DNA from: an uncultured Muribaculaceae bacterium
GTDB lineage: Bacteria > Bacteroidota > Bacteroidia > Bacteroidales > Muribaculaceae
DNA length: 62,630 nt
Assembly (NCBI GenBank): GCA_947176745.1
Contig: CAMWRV010000006.1
Coordinates: forward strand, 1 to 62,630
Reading direction: 5' to 3'
This document shows positions 20,266 through 29,040 of this stretch, one piece after another (within the stretch, counting starts at the first letter, position 1; every line of letters begins with the position of its first letter). Under the pieces are notes generated by a model. The model saw only the letters and a list, made by a program, of their open reading frames with translations, was not told the origin of the DNA and did no database searches. Both the position numbers and the translations under genes were made by a program.

Positions 20266-20453
20266 ATAAGTAAGTGTTCAAATTTAAACGATAGTAAGTG
20301 CTGAAATATCTTTTATACAATCTGCGGCTTCTTTTTTGCCGCTTCCGGCTTGTCGCTCAGTCGCATGGCACGCCATGCTCCTTCGCTCCGCACCGGAATC
20401 GCCTGAAAAACAAGCCCGCATATTGTATAAATTAAATTTGAACACTTACTTAT
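20266..20453. mobile_element. MITE-like palindromic element A, copy 1
   Basis: A 188-bp element with perfect 22-bp terminal inverted repeats beginning ATAAGTAAGTGTTCAA. Inside are nested stems: TTATACAAT with ATTGTATAA, TTCCGG with CCGGAA, and a central GCATGGC/GCCATGC hairpin. It touches the first base of the ATG of the gene at 19066-20265 and lies within that gene's predicted leader. Copy 2 at 25765 is about 95% identical. No transposase is encoded. A 17-codon frame lies inside at 20313-20366. Confidence 0.85.
20313..20366 (-). other. Mini-ORF inside element A copy 1
   Basis: The minus strand reads MRLSDKPEAAKKKPQIV and stops within the inner repeat. An AAGGAG sequence lies upstream at a plausible distance. 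Copy 2 keeps the same frame with one substitution (P to S). With only two copies, preservation could simply reflect recent common origin. Confidence 0.3.
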
Positions 20454-20525
20454 GGTGTTTTATATCGGTTAATTCGAAAGGCATGCGCATCCCCTGCGTC
20501 ATGAACACGGATGCGTCAGCCATTG

Positions 20526-20557
20526 CAAAGTTAACCCATAAAATCTTAAATCGCAAC
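20526..20557 (-). promoter_or_regulatory. Likely promoter of the GlmU-like gene
   Basis: The minus strand has GTTG (20557-20554, one mismatch to TTTG), a 20-nt spacer and TAACTTTG (20533-20526). Transcription from here would begin near 20519 and pass through the whole of element A copy 1 before reaching the ATG at 20265. Confidence 0.6.
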
Positions 20558-20621
20558 AACAAGTTGAAAAAGTGTGTCAAATCAGCATGACATGACACTC
20601 GGACGGAAAGGAGACAATGCA

Positions 20622-20663
20622 AGCGCGGCGTCCGGTTTCACAATCGGGCGCCGCGCTGTGATT
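20622..20663 (+). terminator. Orphan terminator-like hairpin
   Basis: AGCGCGGCGTCCG pairs with CGGGCGCCGCGCT (20622-20634 with 20645-20657, one G-T pair) and is followed on the plus strand by GTGATTTTTTAG. This looks like an intrinsic terminator, but no plus-strand gene lies upstream: the nearest on that side, ending at 20265, is on the minus strand. An unrecognised small RNA or antisense transcript could end here. Confidence 0.5.
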
Positions 20664-20914
20664 TTTTAGAATCGTCTACTTTCTCAAGCAAATCGGAGAT
20701 CTTACTCAACCACTAACTTACAATTTTATATCACTATTACTAAAAGATTTTTGACTTGCCATCTTATGCATGCCGGATTATACCGGCTCTGTATTTCGAT
20801 TACAAAATTAATCGTTTTTATTTATATACATGCACAAATCGGGCTTTTTATTGCCCCAAAATTCCATATCGGCCAGTTTTTACACCATTCGAACAATCCG
20901 GCACCCCCTTTGCT

Positions 20915-20945
20915 TTTGTTAATTCTTATCAAAATGTTAATTTTG
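20915..20945 (+). promoter_or_regulatory. Promoter of the X-Pro aminopeptidase gene
   Basis: TTTG (20915-20918), a 19-nt spacer and TAATTTTG (20938-20945) match the Bacteroidetes promoter pattern exactly. The predicted start near 20952 leaves a leader of roughly 25 nt before the ATG at 20978. Confidence 0.8.
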
Positions 20946-20977
20946 CACATCAATGATCTATAAAATAAAAATAAACC

Positions 20978-22771
20978 ATGAAGAAAAACAAGGAGTATCT
21001 TGAACGCCTTCGCAAGGCCATGGCCGACAAAGGCATAGACGCATGCGTCATTTCAGGCACCGACCCACATCAGAGCGAGTTGCCTCCGCGCCACTGGCGA
21101 GGCCGCGAATGGCTTACAGGATTCGAGTCAGAGAACGGCACCAACGGCACAGCCGTAGTGACATCCACCGAAGCCCTGTGCTGGACAGACTCCAGATATT
21201 TCATACAGGCAGAAGCGCAGCTCGACGGCACAGGCTTCAGCATGATGAAGGAAGATGGTCCGGAGGCCGTCGACCTGATCGACTGGCTCACCGAACACAC
21301 ATCGGCCGGGCAGACCGTCGGAATCGACGGCATGACATTCTCGGTGTCGTATGCACAGCGCCTTGAGCAGGAGCTCAACGACAACGGCGTCAGACTCGAC
21401 ACTGACTTCCCGATGTTCGACCTCATATATCCCGACCGCCCCGAAAGACCGCAGAACAAGCTCTTCATACACGACGAGAAGATCGTAGGCCAGACTGTCG
21501 ACTCAAAGATAGCAGAAGTCATGACTCAGGTGAAAGGGGAACTGGCCAACGCCATTCTCGTCTCCGCTCTCGACGATCTGGCGTGGATCACCAATCTCCG
21601 CGCCGCCGGCGACATCTGCTTCTCGCCCATCTATGTCGGATTTCTCTATCTTGACGCCGGGAGACGTGTGCTCTTTGTCGATGAGGCAAAACTTACCGAC
21701 GATGTCAGAAAGCATCTTGAGAAATACGGCATATCGACCCGCCCCTACGACAGCGTGAAGGAATTCGTGTCCACACTGCCCAAGGAGACCCGCCTGCTGA
21801 TCGATCCGCAGAAGACCGCCCGCGGCATCTACGACCATATCGGCTGCACCACAGTGTTCGGAGGCGACGGCGTGGCCCGGCTCAAGAGCATCAAGAACAA
21901 CACGATGATCGCCAATCTGGCCACTGCGATGGAAAAAGACGGCGTGGCCCTCACCCGCTTCTTCATGATGGTGGAGCGTGAATATCCGGAAGGCCTTCTG
22001 ACCGAAGTCGAGCTTGGCAAGAGACTGCGCGCGCTGCGTCTGGCCGACCCGACATGTGTAGACGAGAGTTTCTCGCCGATCTTAGGCTGGAACGCACACG
22101 GAGCGATCGTACACTACGAGGCTACTGAAGAGACCGACGTGACTGTCGAGGGCGACGGCCTGCTGCTTGTAGACTCGGGCGGCCAGTACATCTACGGCAC
22201 GACCGACATCACCCGCACCGTCGCGCTCGGAACTCCGACAGCAGAACAGCGCCATGACTTCACTCTTGTAATGAAAGGCCACATCGCTCTGTCGAACGCC
22301 GTGTTCCCCGCCGGCACCACGGGCCACCAGCTCGACGCTCTCGCCCGCCAGTTCCTCTGGAAAGAAGGAAAGGCATATTATCACGGCACCGGCCACGGAG
22401 TCGGATACTTCATCAACTGCCACGAGGGACCGCAGAACATACGCCTCAACATCAACCCCACTCCGCTTGAACCGGGCATGATCACCAGCAACGAACCGGG
22501 CCTTTATCTCGAAGGCCGCTACGGCATCCGCTGCGAGAACCTTATCGTGACCGAGCGTTACAAGACGACAGAGTTCGGCGAATTCCTGCATTTCCACCCG
22601 ATGACCCTCTTCCCCTTCGACAGAAACCTCTTCGAGCTTGAGATCATGAGCGACGGGGAGATCAAGTGGGTCAACGACTACCATGCGCTCGTGCGCGAAC
22701 GCCTGACCCCGCTGCTGACAGCAGAAGAGGCCGCATGGCTTGCCGCGAAGACCGAACCGATCGGCAGATAA
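20978..22771 (+). CDS. Xaa-Pro aminopeptidase (M24B, AMPP-like)
   Basis: A cytoplasmic metallopeptidase that removes an N-terminal residue ahead of proline. The 597-residue length fits the long eukaryote-like three-domain aminopeptidase P group. Two creatinase-like N-terminal domains (to about 300) precede a pita-bread catalytic domain. The metal ligands are visible: VDSGGQYIYGTTDITRT, GTGHGVGYF and the glutamates in ITSNEPGLYLEGRYGIRCEN. There is no signal peptide. It is followed after 28 bp by the gamma-carbonic-anhydrase-like gene, with which it probably forms an operon ended by the terminator at 23354. Confidence 0.94.
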   Translation: MKKNKEYLERLRKAMADKGIDACVISGTDPHQSELPPRHWRGREWLTGFESENGTNGTAVVTSTEALCWTDSRYFIQAEAQLDGTGFSMMKEDGPEAVDLIDWLTEHTSAGQTVGIDGMTFSVSYAQRLEQELNDNGVRLDTDFPMFDLIYPDRPERPQNKLFIHDEKIVGQTVDSKIAEVMTQVKGELANAILVSALDDLAWITNLRAAGDICFSPIYVGFLYLDAGRRVLFVDEAKLTDDVRKHLEKYGISTRPYDSVKEFVSTLPKETRLLIDPQKTARGIYDHIGCTTVFGGDGVARLKSIKNNTMIANLATAMEKDGVALTRFFMMVEREYPEGLLTEVELGKRLRALRLADPTCVDESFSPILGWNAHGAIVHYEATEETDVTVEGDGLLLVDSGGQYIYGTTDITRTVALGTPTAEQRHDFTLVMKGHIALSNAVFPAGTTGHQLDALARQFLWKEGKAYYHGTGHGVGYFINCHEGPQNIRLNINPTPLEPGMITSNEPGLYLEGRYGIRCENLIVTERYKTTEFGEFLHFHPMTLFPFDRNLFELEIMSDGEIKWVNDYHALVRERLTPLLTAEEAAWLAAKTEPIGR

Positions 22772-22799
22772 ACCTTAATTTAATAATAAACACAAGACC

Positions 22800-23324
22800 G
22801 TGATACTTAAATCAGTAAGAGGATTCACTCCCGTAATAGGCCGCGACTGCTTCATAGCCGACAACGCCGCGATAATAGGCGACGTCACCATCGGCGACGA
22901 GTGCAGCATCTGGTTCAGCACCGTTCTGCGCGGCGACGTCAACACAATAAAGATCGGCGACCGTGTCAACATCCAAGACGGCTCGGTGCTCCACACGCTC
23001 TATCAGAAATCGACCATCGAGATCGGCAACGACGTATCGATCGGCCACAACGTGGTGATCCACGGCGCGAAGATACGCGATTACGCGCTTATCGGCATGG
23101 GCGCCATCGTGATGGATGACGCCGAGGTCGGCGAGGGCGCGCTTGTGGCCGCCGGATCCGTGGTGCTCAGCCGCACCAAGATCGGTCCGCACGAGCTGTG
23201 GGCCGGAGCACCGGCGAAATTCGTCAAGATGGTCGAGCCGGAGAAAGCCAAGGAGATGAACATCAAGATAGCCAACAACTATCTGATGTATTCGAGATGG
23301 TACACCGAAGAGGGCGCCGAGTGA
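22800..23324 (+). CDS. Gamma-carbonic-anhydrase family hexapeptide protein
   Basis: The 174-residue protein is a left-handed beta-helix of the YrdA/gamma-carbonic-anhydrase family. The histidines that bind metal in this family are present, in SVLHTL and IGHNVVIHG, so a metal site is likely, though many members show no measured carbonic anhydrase activity. The start is GTG at 22800. MILKSVRGFTPVIG aligns with the usual family N-terminus and no ATG is nearby. It lies directly behind the aminopeptidase gene. Confidence 0.9.
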   Translation: MILKSVRGFTPVIGRDCFIADNAAIIGDVTIGDECSIWFSTVLRGDVNTIKIGDRVNIQDGSVLHTLYQKSTIEIGNDVSIGHNVVIHGAKIRDYALIGMGAIVMDDAEVGEGALVAAGSVVLSRTKIGPHELWAGAPAKFVKMVEPEKAKEMNIKIANNYLMYSRWYTEEGAE

Positions 23325-23353
23325 CGGCCGGCCGTATAAAACGATACTTATGA

Positions 23354-23389
23354 AAAGAGAGAGGTCTTCGGGCGAGGACCTCTCTCTTT
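23354..23389. terminator. Bidirectional terminator
   Basis: A perfect 13-bp stem AAAGAGAGAGGTC (23354-23366) with GACCTCTCTCTTT (23377-23389) has an A-tract on one side and a T-tract on the other. It can end the plus-strand aminopeptidase operon and the minus-strand surface protein gene ending at 23424. Confidence 0.85.
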
Positions 23390-23425
23390 ATATATGTATC
23401 ATTGTCTTATATATGTATCATTGTC
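23388..23425. repeat. 19-bp tandem direct duplication
   Basis: TTATATATGTATCATTGTC occurs twice head to tail (23388-23406 and 23407-23425), joining the terminator to the stop codon of the gene at 23424. This looks like a recent small duplication, probably neutral. Confidence 0.9.
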
Positions 23426-25763
23426 ATCTCACCTTCATGGACTTGCGGCTCTCGCCACGAGCCGACACGATGTATAGACCACGGGGCCATGCCGACGTAT
23501 CGGCCGTGACCGACGCGCCATTGGCTCGGATACGGGCCATTATCTGCCCGGCGACATTGCAGACCGTCACCTCATCGCGTGGCTCAAGACCTGTCACGGC
23601 GAGTTTGTCGCCAAACGCCGAGGGACACGACAGGCCACCGCCGCAGTCATCGGCTACTGCCTCGACTCCTACCTCGCCGGCCTTCTGGGTGACGGTCAGA
23701 CAGAGATCTGTCACGCCGTCGGTGAGCGTCAGATGCGCCGTGCGCGGAAGGGCGCCGGCAGGCTGCGGGTCGGTCTCAAGCAGCAGTGTGTCAACCGTAA
23801 GGCCGTTGGGTTCTCCGGTCAGACGCAGCCAGTCTGCATCGATATCGACAGGGGTCTTGTAGCCCATATATGAAAAGAGGGTTATCTCTGTGACGCCACC
23901 CTTGGCATCGACCTCGATCTCCGTGGGTGTTCCCGCCGGAATGAGCGACATGACCGAATGGTGGAGCGACGGATAGATCATGAACGACGTGCACTTGTCG
24001 GCGCCGAAGTATTCGTTGACCTCGATCCATTCGCCATCCTTGAGCATCAGCGCGGTGTTGTCGCTGTCGCGGAAGCCGGCCATCGCGAACGATACGCAGC
24101 AGCCCTCGGAATACTCCGGCAGACCGTCGACCACGATAAAGAACTCATCGTCGACCACAGGGCAGTCGGTAAAGGGGAACGATGTGCCCACCATGTCGCC
24201 TCCGGCGCCGGGAGTGTCGAGTTCGAACACGCTCCACCACATCGAGTCAAGACGCTTGTCGGGGCGTCCGTCTTTCGAGGTGTAGATATGGACTCCGACG
24301 TTGGCTATCTGGTCGACGAGCTCGGTGGCCTGCGCTTTCGTGAAGAACACATATGCGCCGCCTACAATCACCGGGCGCGACGGGCGGGAGAAGCGTTCGG
24401 CATAAGCGGTGATCTTGCGGGTGTTCGATCCAGGGAAAACGCCCCAGTCCTCCATGTCGAACACAGTGGGGAGATCGTCGGGATGAAGGTTGTTGACCAC
24501 ACCCGAATACTCCACACTGACATCACACGAAGCCTCTGACACGCCATGACTGTTGGAGGCCCGGAGACTCACGGTCTGGTTGTGCAGAAAACTGTAGGCC
24601 ACATCGGGGCACTCCACGTCGGACGTGAAAGACCTCTCCCCGTCGGGATCGACGCCCGAGAAAGTCCACTGCCACGTATCAGGGAAACCCGACGACGCGT
24701 CCTCGTAAGTCACAGGCACAAGCGGAGCGACAAGATGACGCCTTGTCGAAGAAAGCCGGAACGTGGCCGGCGGGAGAATCCGCGCCACCGGCGCGGTGCC
24801 GGTTACACTGACGAAGCCGGTCCGCGTCTTCACCGAGGTGTTGCCGTCGGCGTCGGTCACGGTCAGCGAAACGTCATAAGTTCCGTCGGCGGTGTAATAC
24901 ACTTCGGGCGAAGGGAGATCCGACCTGTCGGGCACAGCTCCGGGCATGACCCACTCCCACTTCACAGGGGAGCCTGACGAGAGATCGGCGAAAGTCACGG
25001 CCTCTCCCGTCATCACATTGACCGACTCGACCGGAGCGGCAGCCGACACGGCGAAGCCGTCGATGGCGAAATCTCCGCTGTAGCCGCCGGTGCCGAACAT
25101 ATCGTTCGCTCCCGGCCCATAGGTGAATCTGAAACTGACGCTCTCGCCGGCAAGGTGTTCGAGGCTGACACTGACCGGATGCCACCGCCAGGGTTTCTCT
25201 CCGGTCTCTTCGGAACTGTTCCACAGATGTATGGTATCTGTCGGGGTGCAGGCCTCCAGTTCGAGGCGGCACTCGCCGTCAAAATTCTGTGAGAAACCGG
25301 CATAGAACGACAGCACGGCGTTGGCCGGAACATCCGTTGCCGGAGAGGCGGCCCTCGATATGGCACGCTTGAACGTCTGGTAGGGACCTTCGACATAAAG
25401 CGAGCTTACGTCGTCAGGGTCGATAGCCGAGAAACTCTTCGCCGAACCGGGTTCGGCGATGCGCTTCACGTTCCACACCACATCAGAGGCCGGATCGAGA
25501 GTCCACCCGCCCTGGCCGCTGTCGAAGTTCTCTGTATACACAGGCTCGCGCGTGGAGGCGCCGGCCACGGTGAAGTCTGCCGTCAGGGAGCCGGACTCGC
25601 GTGCAGGCGCCTTCATTTTCTTCACACCGTGAAACTTCTCGACCGGAGGCACTGCGGCGTTCATGCCACCGCAGACTATCCGCGCAGGCTGAGGCACGAA
25701 CGCCGCAGCAGTGCCGGCGGCCACTAAGCAGGCCGCCATTGCTGAATAAAATACTGTTTTCAT
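23424..25763 (-). CDS. Secreted PKD-domain surface protein with sorting domain
   Basis: The 779-residue protein has a signal peptide (about 1-22). A jelly-roll choice-of-anchor module (about 80-235: ENFDSGQGGWTLDPASDVVW) is followed by two PKD-type Ig-like domains (AVTFADLSSGSPVKWEWVMPG and VTYEDASSGFPDTWQWTFSG). A long unassigned region follows, and a C-terminal type IX sorting-like domain ends GLYIVSARGESRKSMKVR. No enzyme motif was seen, so a binding or structural surface role is inferred. Element A copy 2 ends one base before its start codon, and no separate promoter was found, so it may be read from the upstream gene or from a promoter in the element. Confidence 0.85.
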   Translation of the reverse strand: MKTVFYSAMAACLVAAGTAAAFVPQPARIVCGGMNAAVPPVEKFHGVKKMKAPARESGSLTADFTVAGASTREPVYTENFDSGQGGWTLDPASDVVWNVKRIAEPGSAKSFSAIDPDDVSSLYVEGPYQTFKRAISRAASPATDVPANAVLSFYAGFSQNFDGECRLELEACTPTDTIHLWNSSEETGEKPWRWHPVSVSLEHLAGESVSFRFTYGPGANDMFGTGGYSGDFAIDGFAVSAAAPVESVNVMTGEAVTFADLSSGSPVKWEWVMPGAVPDRSDLPSPEVYYTADGTYDVSLTVTDADGNTSVKTRTGFVSVTGTAPVARILPPATFRLSSTRRHLVAPLVPVTYEDASSGFPDTWQWTFSGVDPDGERSFTSDVECPDVAYSFLHNQTVSLRASNSHGVSEASCDVSVEYSGVVNNLHPDDLPTVFDMEDWGVFPGSNTRKITAYAERFSRPSRPVIVGGAYVFFTKAQATELVDQIANVGVHIYTSKDGRPDKRLDSMWWSVFELDTPGAGGDMVGTSFPFTDCPVVDDEFFIVVDGLPEYSEGCCVSFAMAGFRDSDNTALMLKDGEWIEVNEYFGADKCTSFMIYPSLHHSVMSLIPAGTPTEIEVDAKGGVTEITLFSYMGYKTPVDIDADWLRLTGEPNGLTVDTLLLETDPQPAGALPRTAHLTLTDGVTDLCLTVTQKAGEVGVEAVADDCGGGLSCPSAFGDKLAVTGLEPRDEVTVCNVAGQIMARIRANGASVTADTSAWPRGLYIVSARGESRKSMKVR

Positions 25764-25764
25764 G

Positions 25765-25952
25765 ATAAGTAAGTGTTCAAATTTAAACGAAAGTAAGTGC
25801 TGAAATATCTTTTATACAATCTGCGACTTCTTTTTTGCCGCTTCCGGCTTGTCGCTCAGTCGCATAGCCCGCTATGCTCCTTCGCTCCGCACCGGAATCG
25901 CCTAAAAAACAAGCTCGCATATTGTATAAATTAAATTTGAACACTTACTTAT
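25765..25952. mobile_element. MITE-like palindromic element A, copy 2
   Basis: This copy has the same length and terminal repeats as the copy at 20266-20453, with few differences. Two of them are compensatory: the central hairpin reads GCATAGC/GCTATGC here and GCATGGC/GCCATGC in copy 1. It lies between two co-directional minus-strand surface protein genes, one base from the start codon of the downstream one. The inner frame at 25812-25865 is intact. Confidence 0.85.
25812..25865 (-). other. Mini-ORF inside element A copy 2
   Basis: Reads MRLSDKPEAAKKKSQIV on the minus strand, one residue different from copy 1. Translation is unproven. Confidence 0.3.
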
Positions 25953-26001
25953 AGATTGAGTTGTTGTGTCTTGTACGGATATATTTACGTGAGGAATGCC
26001 G

Positions 26002-28920
26002 TTACCTGACAAACCGGAGACGCGAGAACTTGCCGTCGCGAGCGACCGACACCGCGACATACACACCACGCGGAAGCGCGCTGACATTGATACGCGATTC
26101 GTCAGAAATTACCACCAGCGCACCCTGCAATGCATACACGCGCGTCTCGCATGACTCCGCCGTCACTATCTCGCATGTTGCGGCCTCATAGCGCAGGCCG
26201 CCTTCAGTTGCGGCCGACGATACTCCTGTCTCTACGACATAAGTCTGCTCCAGTCCGGCCTTTGTCAGCGAGAGAGTCCAGTTGTATTTCGGCAGAAGAT
26301 AGCCGATATGATACACTCCGGTCTGAGCGACATCGAAATCAACTTCCGTATCATCGAGCGGATTAGGTGTGTCGATATGGAATTCACCGATCAGCAGCAC
26401 CTCGGCCGGGTTCTCCGCATCCGCCGCACGCGTAAGCCATATCTCCATATCCTCGGGAAAACGGCTGGAGTAGCACGCCGCCCTGAAGGAGAGACGACAT
26501 GTGCCCTCCTCGATTCTCACAGGGGGAGTGAACGCCCATGCGTTGTCGGGTGTGAAACTGGCCTCAAGAGTCTGTTTCGACGAATTGTATTTCCAGTTTG
26601 AAGACTTCCCCTCCGGATTTGCGAAAGTCCAGAGTTCAAAATCCGCCGCCGAACCGAAATCGGGATCATACGGAAGCGACAGAGCGTCGCCACCCCTGAC
26701 GGGCGCGGCCTCGGCAGGTTCTCCGGCCATATTGCCGCTGACCGCGAATACTGCATAGGTGTACATGGCAAGCGGCAGCGAGTCGTCTGTATCGGTGTAG
26801 GGAGAAGAAAACACGTCGGTGGCAAGCACTTCGCCGTTGCGGGTCACGGTGTAGCGCAGAGACTCCGTGTCGATATAGCCGTCATGCACTCCGGCCGTGA
26901 CATGCGCGAAAGTCACAGTGTGCGTGCCGTCGGCATTTTCCACAGCCGTCACATCGGCCGGAGCCGCCGGCACGTCATAACCGATCCATCCGCTCGCGAG
27001 CTCTACGGTCTCACCCGCCACGTCACCGATATAAGGCGTAATGGCATAGGTGTACACTCCAGGTTCGGCAATAGAGGAATCCTCATAGCTGCATTCCGCA
27101 CCACCTTCAGCAGAAGCCAACGTATCCAGCATGATTCCGCCGCGCTTGATCTCCACGCGGTCTACGGTAGCAAGCGGAGTGCCGGCAGTCGTCTCAGACG
27201 GATTGCGCCAGAAGAGAACCGCCTTCAGCTCACCTTCGGGAGCGGCCTCTGCCCTTGCATCCGACACCGGAAGCGGAGCAGTGGCGACCTCGGTGACAGA
27301 GAGCGCGTTAACAAAGATATCGTTTGAATCGGAAGAGTCGGTCACGACAAAAGCCATATAATAGCGTCCGCTCTCATCCACGGAGAAGGGCACCGACACA
27401 CCGGTGGAATAGGTGGAAGTCACAGTCTCTTCCCAAAGGATTTCGCCGAGTCCGGCCTCATCGGCAGACTTGCCGATCCTTACCGACAGGTTCTTCGGGC
27501 TCCTTGCAGTCGAGATCCATGTCGAGAATTCAATGCAATAGCTCTTTCCGGACTCAAGAGAGAAGACCGGAAGCACCGCGAAACTCGCGCCCGGAGTGTT
27601 GTTTCCCCAGAAGTCGAGAGCCTTTTTCGAAGAACTGTAGACCCAGTCGCGCGTGCCCGACGTATGGAAAAACGAGAAAAGCGCGACAGACGACTCCGTA
27701 TCGAAAGCGTTGGAATAAGGAAGTCCGAGACTTCCGCCGGTGACTACAGCATTGCTCTTGGAGGCGGAGAACGATGTCGAGCCGTTGTAGACCGTGTAAA
27801 CATGATATACATATGAACCGAGACCGGGAATTGACGTGTCGATATATTCCGTGCCGTCGCAGTCTTCGGCTATGACTTCGGCAGCACCGCCGTTGTCAGA
27901 CCGGCATATCCTGTAGCGAAGCGCCGACAGATCGACATAGCCGCCGTGCGATCCGGCCGGAGCTGTCCATGTCAGTCTCACCGCCCTCTCGTCACCCTCC
28001 ACAGCCGTGGCCGTCAGGTCGGACAGAGAACCGACACCAGAGTCAGGACCTATCCAGGGGGAAGCGGCCACGGGCGCAGCGGAAGGAGACTCACCTTCTG
28101 CATTGAACGGAACAACAGCATAATGCCAAACACCGGCCGAGGGCACACCGGTGTCAGTCCAGACAGCAGGTTCTCCGGGCACCGCGTCACCGGAAAAGAC
28201 TGCGGCAAGATTCTCTTCGCTGACAACCTGCGAGGCGGAGGTGCTGCGATAGATCCTCGCCCCCTCAAGACCCTGGAGCGTGCCGCCCAGAGAATTGAGC
28301 GACGGCCACGTCCAGCCCAGTTCCGCTCTCAGTTCACCCGATCCGCCGGCCTTGACCTCAAGACCCGTCACTGCGCCCGGCAGCGGCACAATCTCCTCGA
28401 CCTTGAAAGAGATCAGCGCAAAATCGCCCATATAAGAAGAAGAGGTGAGATGAAGTCCGATGTAATAGTCTCCGTCGGAATCGATGTTCAGGTTGCCGCT
28501 GCGTTCCACTGCCCATGCAGTTTTCTGCAGAGCGGTCTCACGGAGAATCTCCGCCGTCATCGCCTCGGGATCGCGCAAAAGGCCGCAACAGACAGTAAAA
28601 GCCTGTTTATCGGAAGAGAAAGTGCTCAGATTCTGAACAGTCGCGGTGACCGTGTAGCTCTTTCCTGCACCGAGAGTCACGGCGGGAGATATAATCCAGT
28701 CATCGGCAGCCTTCGATTTGTTCTGCGTGTAATACGCACCGTAATCGGCGGAATAGGCAAACCGATAAGGTTCGCCGTCGCCGTTGGCATCGACAAACGT
28801 CCAGTCGCTGTCAAAATCCTCTTGACTTTCAGGAGCAAGTGCACAGGGAGGAGAAGCCGCCCACATAAGGATATGCATGGAATATACCAGCATAGCCAGC
28901 AAAGCAATAGAGTGTTTCAT
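26002..28920 (-). CDS. Large secreted fibronectin-type surface protein
   Basis: The 972-residue protein has an N-terminal signal sequence (MKHSIALLAMLVYSMHILMW) and a jelly-roll module (FDSDWTFVDANGDGEPYRF, ADDWIISPAVTLGAGKSYTV). Two rounds of FN3-like segment plus jelly-roll follow (about 180-560 and 560-880), and a C-terminal domain ends LPRGVYVAVSVARDGKFSRLRFVR, type IX-like. Its architecture closely mirrors the protein at 11004-15554, suggesting paralogy. A good promoter (29041-29071) with a perfect palindrome at the predicted start lies upstream. Confidence 0.85.
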   Translation of the reverse strand: MKHSIALLAMLVYSMHILMWAASPPCALAPESQEDFDSDWTFVDANGDGEPYRFAYSADYGAYYTQNKSKAADDWIISPAVTLGAGKSYTVTATVQNLSTFSSDKQAFTVCCGLLRDPEAMTAEILRETALQKTAWAVERSGNLNIDSDGDYYIGLHLTSSSYMGDFALISFKVEEIVPLPGAVTGLEVKAGGSGELRAELGWTWPSLNSLGGTLQGLEGARIYRSTSASQVVSEENLAAVFSGDAVPGEPAVWTDTGVPSAGVWHYAVVPFNAEGESPSAAPVAASPWIGPDSGVGSLSDLTATAVEGDERAVRLTWTAPAGSHGGYVDLSALRYRICRSDNGGAAEVIAEDCDGTEYIDTSIPGLGSYVYHVYTVYNGSTSFSASKSNAVVTGGSLGLPYSNAFDTESSVALFSFFHTSGTRDWVYSSSKKALDFWGNNTPGASFAVLPVFSLESGKSYCIEFSTWISTARSPKNLSVRIGKSADEAGLGEILWEETVTSTYSTGVSVPFSVDESGRYYMAFVVTDSSDSNDIFVNALSVTEVATAPLPVSDARAEAAPEGELKAVLFWRNPSETTAGTPLATVDRVEIKRGGIMLDTLASAEGGAECSYEDSSIAEPGVYTYAITPYIGDVAGETVELASGWIGYDVPAAPADVTAVENADGTHTVTFAHVTAGVHDGYIDTESLRYTVTRNGEVLATDVFSSPYTDTDDSLPLAMYTYAVFAVSGNMAGEPAEAAPVRGGDALSLPYDPDFGSAADFELWTFANPEGKSSNWKYNSSKQTLEASFTPDNAWAFTPPVRIEEGTCRLSFRAACYSSRFPEDMEIWLTRAADAENPAEVLLIGEFHIDTPNPLDDTEVDFDVAQTGVYHIGYLLPKYNWTLSLTKAGLEQTYVVETGVSSAATEGGLRYEAATCEIVTAESCETRVYALQGALVVISDESRINVSALPRGVYVAVSVARDGKFSRLRFVR

Positions 28921-29011
28921 GATAAAAAAGATATGTGTTTAAGATTTCAGGTAAAGCCGGAACACGGAACTTATAGATCCACAAAGCAAACATCCGGCCG
29001 GTACAGGTATT

Positions 29012-29039
29012 CATGTGCCTGTCTACGATCAGGCACATG
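29012..29039. promoter_or_regulatory. Perfect palindrome at the predicted transcription start
   Basis: CATGTGCCTG (29012-29021) and CAGGCACATG (29030-29039) form a perfect 10-bp inverted repeat with an 8-bp spacer, immediately downstream of the -7 box of the gene at 26002-28920. Placed across the predicted transcription start, it could be an operator for a dimeric regulator or a 5' hairpin that stabilises the mRNA. Confidence 0.55.
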
Positions 29040-29040
29040 G

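Larger units (their letters stand above)
20454..20977. other. Divergent intergenic region, 524 bp
   Basis: Lies between element A copy 1 and the aminopeptidase gene. It contains the two divergent promoters (20526-20557 minus, 20915-20945 plus) and an isolated terminator-like hairpin (20622-20663). Short open frames around 20750-20960 are AT-rich and lack coding character. No gene was recognised. Confidence 0.6.

Noticed and set aside
20751..20963. Possible small hydrophobic protein upstream of the aminopeptidase
   Set aside because: AT-rich, overlaps the promoter, and no recognisable pattern or translation signal; more likely non-coding.
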